Shown piece by piece: positions 1 through 5,786 of a DNA stretch of 17,667 nt; the first letter of the stretch is position 1, and each line of letters opens with the position of its first letter. Location of the stretch: NCBI GenBank assembly GCA_927911745.1, contig CAKMQF010000125.1, positions 1 through 17,667 on the forward strand, in the 5' to 3' direction. A program made the position numbers and the translations under genes. The stretch comes from an uncultured Gemella sp. Lineage in GTDB: Bacteria; Bacillota; Bacilli; Staphylococcales; Gemellaceae. Under the pieces are notes generated by a model. That model did not search any database. It had not been told where the DNA came from and saw only the letters and a program-made list of their open reading frames with translations.

Positions 1-111
1 CGTAGCTATTTTATTCGGTTACGAAATCGTTTAATTATCTACTTCAAGATGATACTGCACAAAACATTTAGCAACGCTATGCTAGTACCAGTATTAAAAA
101 ATAACTTATAA
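1..111 (+). CDS. Possible 3' end of an unidentified plus-strand gene
   Basis: One plus-strand frame is open from the first base to a TAA at 109-111, giving a 36-residue hydrophobic and basic tail. The terminator just beyond it (122-154) is nearly symmetrical and could serve a convergent plus-strand gene, which is why this is listed. No family is recognisable and 36 codons is short enough to be chance. The stretch could equally be plain intergenic DNA. Confidence 0.2.
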   Translation, partial: RSYFIRLRNRLIIYFKMILHKTFSNAMLVPVLKNNL

Positions 112-121
112 AACACAAAAT

Positions 122-154
122 AAAGACCTCAGATTAAAACATCCGAGGTCTTTT
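122..154 (-). terminator. Rho-independent terminator after the hcxA-like gene, possibly bidirectional
   Basis: A 13-bp stem (122-134 with 141-153, one G-U pair) surrounds a 6-base loop. T-rich stretches lie on both sides, TTTATTTT on the minus strand and TTTTAT on the plus strand. It lies 10 bases past the stop codon of the dehydrogenase gene. The symmetry means it could also stop a plus-strand transcript. Confidence 0.85.
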
Positions 155-163
155 ATCATTTAT

Positions 164-1240
164 TTATTTTGTTAATTCTTCTAACTCTTTCATCGCAGCC
201 ACTACAACTTCCGGTGTACACACATCAACTGCGAGTTTAAATGTTTCTTTTTCACTAGCTGCAAATTCAGCAATTTTTTGCATTTTTTCTTCTACATCTT
301 CTGTTACATTAACACAAGCTAAGTTGTAAGCTAAATCATTAGCTTTGTAGAACGGAACAAGTTTCTCAACTTCTTCTCTCTTACCTTCAGCAAGTAATTG
401 AACCAAGATACCATAAGATACTTTTGTTCCGTGTAATACAGAATGTGTTTCTTTAACTAAACTCATACCATTGTGTACAGCATGAGCTCCTGCCATACGT
501 CCATAGTGAACACCGAAGCATCCAACACATCCTGCGATAGCAAATACTGTATCTACAGCATTTTTGAAGCTTTCAGTTACTTCACCTTTTTCCATAGCTT
601 CTAACGCTCCATTAGCATCGCGTAAAAGAACATCTCGAGTGATTTTAGCCGCTTCTAATCCCATTCTTACAAAAGGATCATTAAACTTGTTATTTCTCTC
701 TACTAATACTACTGCTTCATACCATTTAGCTAAAGTATCTCCAATTCCCGCTACAAAGTATTCTTTTGGTGATTCTAATAATAAGTCTAAGTCTGCGATA
801 CAAGCATAAGCTGTACGTTTAAAATATGCAACCTCTCTAAATGTGTGATCTGGGTGATAAACTGCTGCTACTGGCGCATATGGTGCACATGTTGCGATTA
901 CAGTTGGTACTGTCATATACTCAACATTTAAGTTCTGCGCTACTCCTTTAGCAGTATCGATAACACGACCACCACCTACTCCAAGGACGACATCCACACC
1001 TTCTCCATATTCATCAGCAATACGTTGCATATCCTCAAAAGATGCAGAACCATCATATTTAGCTACTCTAAATTCTCTATTACCTTTGTAAAACTTCGTA
1101 AACGCTGCGTAAGATTTCTCTCCAGTAACAATCAAAGGAGTCTTAAAGCCTTCTAATCTATTATCAAGTGCAGACAATGCTCCACTTCCTGAAATATATT
1201 CACTTACCCCTGGTCTTGCTACATTTGCTAATTCAAACAT
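164..1240 (-). CDS. hcxA: Iron/zinc-type alcohol dehydrogenase of the GldA/HcxA family, probable hydroxycarboxylate dehydrogenase
   Basis: This 358-residue cytoplasmic protein belongs to the glycerol dehydrogenase-like (GldA) branch of the iron-containing alcohol dehydrogenases. GVGGGRVIDTAK (residues 87-98) is the dinucleotide-binding loop. The metal ligands fit Asp168 in AGIGDTLAKWYEAVVL, His256 in AHAVHNG and His270 in VLHGTK. The segment around Asp168 is almost identical to what I recall of E. coli HcxA (YbdH), which reduces 2-oxo acids to 2-hydroxy acids. I therefore prefer hydroxycarboxylate dehydrogenase to glycerol dehydrogenase, although annotation pipelines may use the latter name. 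The start is supported by AAAGGAGAG about 9 bases upstream. The gene has its own promoter and terminator and appears monocistronic. The gene is intact. The substrate is an inference. Confidence 0.85.
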   Translation of the reverse strand: MFELANVARPGVSEYISGSGALSALDNRLEGFKTPLIVTGEKSYAAFTKFYKGNREFRVAKYDGSASFEDMQRIADEYGEGVDVVLGVGGGRVIDTAKGVAQNLNVEYMTVPTVIATCAPYAPVAAVYHPDHTFREVAYFKRTAYACIADLDLLLESPKEYFVAGIGDTLAKWYEAVVLVERNNKFNDPFVRMGLEAAKITRDVLLRDANGALEAMEKGEVTESFKNAVDTVFAIAGCVGCFGVHYGRMAGAHAVHNGMSLVKETHSVLHGTKVSYGILVQLLAEGKREEVEKLVPFYKANDLAYNLACVNVTEDVEEKMQKIAEFAASEKETFKLAVDVCTPEVVVAAMKELEELTK

Positions 1241-1290
1241 TTTACATCTCTCCTTTGTTGTTAAATTTATAATTTTATTGTTTAAATAAG

Positions 1291-1318
1291 ATTATATCAT
1301 TCAGAAAATTAAAATCAA
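1291..1318 (-). promoter_or_regulatory. Promoter of the hcxA-like gene
   Basis: The minus strand reads TTGATT (1313-1318), 16 bases, then TATAAT (1291-1296). The start codon at 1240 follows about 50 bases later, with a good ribosome binding site in between. Both boxes are close to the sigma-A consensus. Confidence 0.75.
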
Positions 1319-1403
1319 TAGTAAATTAAAACCTTTTCATTTTCTGACAATTTAAAAGAGAAGCATTCAAAAGTAATTTATAAACAAATAAAATTTAAAA
1401 ATC

Positions 1404-1581
1404 AGGGGGCTGACCCAAAAGTCCTAAATTTTAACAAAGTGTATATGAGAACTCATAGACGCAGTGGTTTATTGACATCTAAATTCGCTTTATAAAAGCT
1501 TTTTAGATGTCTAATAAACTGTGCGGGGGTGACTCTAAAAAATCGATTTCTCTGAAATCACGATTTTTGAGTCACTCCCAT
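1404..1581. repeat. Intergenic repeat element with two long hairpins
   Basis: This fills most of the 363-base gap between the dehydrogenase and HD-domain genes, where no convincing ORF is seen. Hairpin A spans 1460-1525: its outer arms share GTTTATT and GACATCTAAA with their complements apart from one bulge, and GCTTT/AAAGC pairs inside. Hairpin B spans 1525-1579: GGGGGTGACTC pairs with GAGTCACTCCC (one mismatch), and AAAAATC pairs with GATTTTT further in. A GGGGGCTGACCC box (1405-1416) lies at the left end. Hairpin B shares its TGACTC/AAAATC/GATTTT/GAGTCA plan with the element at 5670-5770, which suggests a dispersed family. No long U-tract follows either hairpin on the minus strand, so simple terminator function is not shown. 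Confidence 0.65.
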
Positions 1582-1603
1582 ACCAATTACCTTGATCTTC
1601 ATG

Positions 1604-2821
1604 TTATTTCGGGAAAAATATAGTTCCCTCTTTCTTAGTCTGCCCTTTAGTTATAGATTCTACTATAGTACTAGCTTTCTCTAATGCTACTATATCACCA
1701 TTTAATTTTTCAATTAGTATCTTTCTACCTTTATACGGACTATAAACACTAGCTTCTATATTCTCAATCCTTAAATAATAACGCTCATCTAAACCATTTT
1801 CCTTAAGCATATTTTTTATCTGAGCTAAATTCTCTTCATTATAATCTACATACTCAAATAATTTTCTATTCTGTAATCTTCTTGCTAAATCAGCAGCAAT
1901 TTTATCTTCTTTATCTTGAATAAGTGCACAACAATATAATAGTGAATTTTCATCTAGTTTAAAATATTCATCTACACTCACTTCAGATTTTTCTAAGAAT
2001 GGAATCAACACCTTCATGTCTTCAAAATAATCTTTATCACCTTTGAAAATATCTTTCAATCTATTAAATAGTTGAATAAATACCGCCTCATAACTTCTAG
2101 CTACAGGATGATAATAAACCTGCCAGTACATTTGATATCTCGCCATAATATAATCCTCTACACTATGAATACCAGTATATTTAACGACAATTACCTTTCT
2201 TCCCTCAGCTGTTTTCCTTACGCGCATTGTACGTAATATTCTTTCAAGATCAAACTGTCCATAACTCGTCGCTGTAAAATAAGAATCACGCAATAAATAA
2301 TCCATTCTATCAGCATCTAGTTGACCTGAAACGATCTGATTCAGTATATCATTTTCATGAGTATGTTGAATAATAGAGACTATATCTTGTGGCAACTTTT
2401 CTGAAACAGCTCGTAAAATAGCATTAAGCTCAGTATTTCCTAATATTATTTTTGCTGTATATTCCTCGTGACTATGATTAGTAACATGCTCAAATGCATG
2501 AGAAAAGGGCCCATGACCTACATCATGCAAAAGTCCCGCAAGCATCACGCATACTTTGTCATATTCAGCTAATTCAACACAAAGCGACTTAACCTCTGTA
2601 ACCATTCTCCTAACAATCTCATAAACACCTAACGAATGAGAAAATCTAGAATGTTCTGCTGTTGGATATACTTGAAAATCTCCCCCTAATTGTCTTATAC
2701 GGCGTAATCTTTGGAACTCCTTACTATCAAGACAATTCCAAATCACTTCATAATGAATATGAATATAGCTATGTACTGGATCTTTTAATACCTTAGTTTC
2801 ATCTAATCTTTTTAATTCCAT
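1604..2821 (-). CDS. HD-domain phosphohydrolase, dNTPase-like (YwfO/EF1143/SAMHD1-type)
   Basis: This soluble HD-superfamily metal-dependent phosphohydrolase has 405 residues from the preferred start. Visible motifs are RIRQLGG (41-47), AEHSRFSHSLGV (55-66, His62 a likely ligand), the HD pair in LLHDVGHGPFSHAFE (His99-Asp100), and LDADRMDYLLRD (168-179) carrying a further Asp ligand. This layout matches the bacterial YwfO/EF1143 group, relatives of SAMHD1 that hydrolyse dNTPs, so nucleotide-pool control is the likely role. An in-frame ATG six codons further upstream (2839) exists. I chose 2821 because AGGGGG sits about 7 bases before it and the protein then begins MELKRLDETKV. The gene sits downstream of the ribosomal operon but is separated from it by a terminator and a promoter. 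Confidence 0.85.
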   Translation of the reverse strand: MELKRLDETKVLKDPVHSYIHIHYEVIWNCLDSKEFQRLRRIRQLGGDFQVYPTAEHSRFSHSLGVYEIVRRMVTEVKSLCVELAEYDKVCVMLAGLLHDVGHGPFSHAFEHVTNHSHEEYTAKIILGNTELNAILRAVSEKLPQDIVSIIQHTHENDILNQIVSGQLDADRMDYLLRDSYFTATSYGQFDLERILRTMRVRKTAEGRKVIVVKYTGIHSVEDYIMARYQMYWQVYYHPVARSYEAVFIQLFNRLKDIFKGDKDYFEDMKVLIPFLEKSEVSVDEYFKLDENSLLYCCALIQDKEDKIAADLARRLQNRKLFEYVDYNEENLAQIKNMLKENGLDERYYLRIENIEASVYSPYKGRKILIEKLNGDIVALEKASTIVESITKGQTKKEGTIFFPK

Positions 2822-2869
2822 CCCTATTCCCCCTATCATAACCGATAATTTTTACTATATTTCTCTCTT

Positions 2870-2897
2870 ATTATATCAAAGCACAAAAAAAAGACAA
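2870..2897 (-). promoter_or_regulatory. Promoter of the HD-domain gene
   Basis: The minus strand carries TTGTCT (2892-2897), 16 bases, then TATAAT (2870-2875). The -35 box lies inside the tail of the terminator ending the ribosomal operon, a compact terminator-promoter overlap. The -10 is perfect and the -35 is weaker. Confidence 0.6.
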
Positions 2898-2917
2898 GCC
2901 TAAGCTCATCTTTTTCA
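2885..2917 (-). terminator. Terminator of the rpsF-ssb-rpsR operon
   Basis: On the minus strand AAAGATGAGC pairs with GCTTGTCTTT (10 bp with two G-U pairs) around TTAG, followed by eight T residues (2885-2892). It begins about 10 bases after the rpsR stop codon. Confidence 0.85.
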
Positions 2918-2926
2918 ATTTTATTC

Positions 2927-3175
2927 TTATTTTTCGTCTACTACGTATGGTAAAAGTGCCATGTGTCTAGCTCTTTTAATTGCTGTAGTTAACATTCTTT
3001 GGTACTTAGCTGAAGTACCTGTTACACGACGTGGTAAGATTTTTCCACGTTCAGAAATGAATTTTTTAAGTAATTCTACATCTTTGTAGTCGATAAATTC
3101 TACGTTATTTTTAGTGAATAACATACTTTTTTTACGACGACGCATGTTGTTACGACGATTGTTAGTTACTGCCAT
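2927..3175 (-). CDS. rpsR: 30S ribosomal protein S18
   Basis: The 82-residue product is the usual length for S18. The diagnostic core [20 protein letters not shown] followed by [14 protein letters not shown] is present, and the C-terminus [13 protein letters not shown] is typical. S18 binds 16S rRNA in the small-subunit platform next to S6, the product of the first gene of this operon. The start is supported by AGGAGG about 9 bases upstream. The N-terminus has Met/Leu-Phe where some bacteria carry a cysteine (KVCYF-type), a common variation. The gene is intact and is the last of the three-gene operon. Confidence 0.97.
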   Translation of the reverse strand: MAVTNNRRNNMRRRKKSMLFTKNNVEFIDYKDVELLKKFISERGKILPRRVTGTSAKYQRMLTTAIKRARHMALLPYVVDEK

Positions 3176-3198
3176 TGTGCATGTCCTCCTATGTAATT

Positions 3199-3771
3199 TT
3201 AGTCTTCTTTAAACGGATTTACTACATCCTGCATGAAGTCATCATCTAGATTACTCGGGAAGTTTTCCCCAAAATCAGAGAATGATGAACTATCATTAAT
3301 AAAATCTTGCATAGCTGAATTAGCTTGTCCAAAGTTTTGATTAGTATTGTTGTTATAATAATTTTGATTATTGTTATTATACGCTGGTTGTGATTGAGGT
3401 TGATTAAAACTCATTGAGTCAAAACCATTGTTTTGTCTACTATGTGAGCTATTTTTAGATTCAAGGAATTGAACAGTTTCTGCTACTACTTCAGTAACAT
3501 ACACTGTGTTTCCATCTTTACCTTGATAATTTCTCGTTTGTATTCTACCTTCAACAGAAATCAGACTTCCACGTCCTAAGAAACGTGCCATATTTTCTGC
3601 TTGCTTTCTAAAAGCTACACAGTTAATAAAATCTGCTTGTCTTTGACCATTTTGGTCAGTGAATGTTCTGTTTACAGCTACTGAGAAATAAAGCATTGGA
3701 ATATTCGAACTAGAATATCTCAATTCTGGATCCTTAGTTAATCTACCTACTAATACTACACGATTTACCAT
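3199..3771 (-). CDS. ssb: Single-stranded DNA-binding protein
   Basis: This 190-residue SSB coats single-stranded DNA during replication, repair and recombination. The N-terminal OB-fold (about 1-105) opens with [20 protein letters not shown] and contains [20 protein letters not shown] and [16 protein letters not shown] linker very rich in Asn and Gln (about 112-155) follows, then an acidic tail. The extreme C-terminus reads NPFKED instead of the usual DDDLPF-type tip ending in Phe, which is odd (see findings). The gene lies between rpsF and rpsR, the standard arrangement. The start is supported by AAGGGG about 9 bases upstream, and that site overlaps the rpsF stop codon, which suggests translational coupling. 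Confidence 0.96.
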   Translation of the reverse strand: MVNRVVLVGRLTKDPELRYSSSNIPMLYFSVAVNRTFTDQNGQRQADFINCVAFRKQAENMARFLGRGSLISVEGRIQTRNYQGKDGNTVYVTEVVAETVQFLESKNSSHSRQNNGFDSMSFNQPQSQPAYNNNNQNYYNNNTNQNFGQANSAMQDFINDSSSFSDFGENFPSNLDDDFMQDVVNPFKED

Positions 3772-3784
3772 AGTATTTCACCCC

Positions 3785-4073
3785 TTATTTTTCTAATCTT
3801 ACTACCATGTGACGGATGATGTCATCGCTAATTTTTGCTAAACGATCGAATTCTTTTGTAGACGCATCTGTTGCTGAAGTTAATTCTACTACATAGTAGT
3901 AAGCATCACTGAAGTCTTCGATTTCATAAGCAAGGCGTTTTTTTACCTAAATCTTTAACTTCTACTGCTTCTGCACCTTCTGAAAGAATATTTACGAATC
4001 TATCAACCACAGCTTTTTTAGCTTCTTCATCGATACGTGGTTGAACAGCAAACATTACTTCATATTTTCTCAT
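3785..4073 (-). CDS. rpsF: 30S ribosomal protein S6 (frameshifted in this sequence)
   Basis: S6 is the first gene of the rpsF-ssb-rpsR operon; the protein partners S18 on the small subunit. The start [20 protein letters not shown] has AAGGAGGT about 9 bases upstream. After VEVKDLGKK the frame breaks: the seven-T run at 3938-3944 (seven A on the coding strand) is one base too long. With six, the reading continues as [20 protein letters not shown] and ends MVVRLEK at 3785. The locus is 289 bases, one more than a multiple of three, so one deletion gives a normal 95-residue S6. Because S6 is conserved and usually essential, a sequencing error is much more likely than a real mutation. As written, translation would stop about 10 codons after the shift. 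Confidence 0.93.
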
Positions 4074-4102
4074 GTGTGTGTTACCTCCTTTTGGTCTTTG
4101 CG

Positions 4103-4145
4103 ACTCTCTAATCTATTAGAGAGTAAGGAGTAATAAAATTACTCT
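4103..4145 (-). promoter_or_regulatory. Structured 5' leader of the rpsF operon
   Basis: Between promoter and ribosome binding site the RNA can form hairpin 1 (GAGTAAT/ATTACTC, 4128-4144) and hairpin 2 (ACTCTCTAAT/ATTAGAGAGT, 4103-4124). AGAGTAA at the 5' end (4139-4145) can instead pair with TTACTCT (4120-4126), which would break both. rpsF leaders in other bacteria bind the S6:S18 complex for feedback. I see no clear copy of the known motif, so this is offered as an unassigned candidate leader. Confidence 0.5.
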
Positions 4146-4152
4146 AGCGACT

Positions 4153-4181
4153 ATTATATCAAGTATAAGAATAAAAATCAA
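4153..4181 (-). promoter_or_regulatory. Promoter of the rpsF-ssb-rpsR operon
   Basis: TTGATT (4176-4181) and TATAAT (4153-4158) on the minus strand are separated by 17 bases. The predicted start near 4146 gives a leader of about 70 bases before the rpsF ATG. It is one of the strongest promoters in the window. Confidence 0.8.
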
Positions 4182-4295
4182 CTAATAACTATATTTTTCG
4201 GGAATTTTTTTTGAATAATTTTTTCAAATCTTCTTCATTATTTAATTACTAAAAAAATCTTCTATTAACTATTCAATACACCACTACTAAGCAAG

Positions 4296-4335
4296 AAAAA
4301 TAAGTATCCCATTAGAAAACTCTAAGGGGATACTT
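4296..4335 (-). terminator. Terminator of the MFS transporter gene
   Basis: AAGTATCCCCTTAGA pairs with TCTAATGGGATACTT on the minus strand (4302-4335, one mismatch) around a TTTT-type loop. The tail is ATTTTTC (T run at 4296-4300). It lies just after the MFS stop codon. The remaining 120 or so bases up to the rpsF promoter are very AT-rich and show no gene. Confidence 0.85.
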
Positions 4336-4340
4336 GGAAA

Positions 4341-5574
4341 TTACTCTTTCACTTTAAATGAATACACCAAAACTATAATTAATAATAGTAATAAACTATA
4401 TAATGCAAATGACGCACTAATAGCGTTAGCGAAAAATAATATTACTGTTGTTCCTATTGGTACTGAAATAGTAATAACAGTACTAAAAATACTATATATT
4501 GATGTTTGTTTTTCCTCAGGCACTGATTGTAAAATCAATGCATCTAGTTTTGGATTCGATATTCCTGCAAAATAACCTATTATTACAGTTAAAATAACAA
4601 GAATAAATTTATTTTGAAGCATCAATAGATTTCCTACATACATAATGAATAAAATTATTTCTAATATAGCATTGTTTCTTAAACTCATATTTTTATAAAA
4701 ACTAATTTGGTAAACTCCTCCGGCAATTGTACTAACTACTTCCACAATTTCTAATAAAGTGATAGTGTATGCTACATTCCCAAATAGTAAGGTCTCATTT
4801 TTTACTAGAATTACTAGAAGTAAAGCGAACATTGCAGATGAGCAAAAATTCATCCCTAAAAATAGTATAACAAAATTATATATTTTCTTTATCTCACGGA
4901 GTATTTTAAAGTTTTCAATAGTATCCTTTAAAAATCTTTTAGTATTCACCTTCTCTTTATTATCCACTTTAAAACTGCCAATCTCTGCTTTCATCGCATT
5001 TTTATATTTTGCCAGTATTAAAAATGCTATCAAGAATAGTGCTGCATTTAACATACCAAAGTATGAGTAATTGTAACTTAAAAACCCTAAAATGAATACT
5101 CCAACAGCCTTTCCACCAAGCGAGATTGTATTGTTTATAGAACTAATAAATGCTAATGCTTCACTTAACTGTTCCTTACGCACCAATCTAGTATTTATTG
5201 ACATTGATAAATAGCTATTATATCCACCTAGAATATCAGCAACTACATTTACAAATACTAACACAATAAAAATCCACCATTGCACTCCATAAATACACAC
5301 TAGGACGAATAACGAAATAATAAAAACTGATAAATCTTGTCGATAATATTCGGTTATACTTATCTTTTGTCTGATCTGCAAAATATCCTAAGATAAATGA
5401 AATAATATAAGGCAATGTCGTAGCTATCGAAACTATACTCACAGCTAATTCTGGATTCGGTAAACTTGTCGCATAAATAATAAATACAATATCAAATAAC
5501 GTTCTACCAGCATTCCCAAATGCTGATGAAATAGTGAATAACCTATAGAGTTTATTTTTCAAGAAAATATTCAT
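4341..5574 (-). CDS. MFS-family transporter (frameshifted in this sequence)
   Basis: This is a Major Facilitator Superfamily permease of the inner membrane with many hydrophobic segments, including FVLVCIYGVQWWIFIVLVFV early on and a strongly hydrophobic C-terminal end. The N-terminal half carries GYFADQTKDKYNR, the MFS loop-2 signature (G-x3-D-x-basic). The frame breaks about residue 80 near 5335-5345. Removing one base (for example from TT at 5337-5338) joins the 5' part to DLSVFIISLFVLV and gives 410 residues, a normal 12-helix length. The locus is 1234 bases, one more than a multiple of three. The start is supported by AGGAGGTGAT. Drug export is plausible by likeness to the Mef-like group, but the substrate cannot be read from sequence. 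Confidence 0.8.
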
Positions 5575-5601
5575 AGAATATCACCTCCTATATTATTTTA
5601 T

Positions 5602-5630
5602 ATTTTACAATCAAACTGTAAAGTTTTCAA
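5602..5630 (-). promoter_or_regulatory. Promoter and candidate operator of the MFS gene
   Basis: TTGAAA (5625-5630) and TAAAAT (5602-5607) on the minus strand are 17 bases apart. The inverted repeat TTTACA-N7-TGTAAA (5604-5622) overlaps the -10 and fills most of the spacer, where a dimeric repressor would block polymerase. No regulator gene lies next to it in the window, so the binding protein is unknown. Confidence 0.6.
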
Positions 5631-5669
5631 TAACCAAAATATACTCAATATATTCCCCACAGTACAAAA

Positions 5670-5770
5670 TAAAAAAGAGTAACTAGCCGGCATTCGGAAA
5701 TGACTCAAAAATCATGGTTCCGGGGAAACAAGATTTTGTCGAGTCAAGCCCAACCTTTTTAGTTACTCTC
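5670..5770 (-). terminator. Long nested hairpin, repeat-like terminator after the PLD-helicase
   Basis: The outer arms AGAGTAACTA (5676-5685) and TAGTTACTCT (5760-5769) pair perfectly, followed on the minus strand by a six-T run (5671-5676). Inside, TGACTCAAAAATC (5701-5713) pairs with GATTTT and GAGTCA (5732-5746) around a 3-base bulge, and GTTCC/GGAAAC pairs at the centre. The inner part follows the same plan as hairpin B at 1525-1579, so it looks like a dispersed repeat used as, or inserted in, a terminator. Confidence 0.65.
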
Positions 5771-5786
5771 TATTTATATATATTTC

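Noticed and set aside
564..809. Plus-strand ORFs inside minus-strand genes (also at 4759, 7879, 9011, 10130 and 14261)
   Set aside because: All lie opposite clear coding regions, lack ribosome binding sites and have no recognisable domains; they are antisense shadows.
164..1240. Simple glycerol dehydrogenase assignment
   Set aside because: The AGIGDTLAKWYEAVVL segment and overall wording match HcxA/YbdH better than GldA, though the two families are related and the substrate is unproven.
2821..2839. HD-domain gene start at the upstream ATG (2839)
   Set aside because: The AGGGGG site lies between the two ATGs and is correctly spaced only for the one at 2821.
4341..5574. Two separate small transporter genes
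   Set aside because: The two pieces overlap out of frame and join into one normal-length MFS protein after a one-base correction; the second piece has no ribosome binding site.
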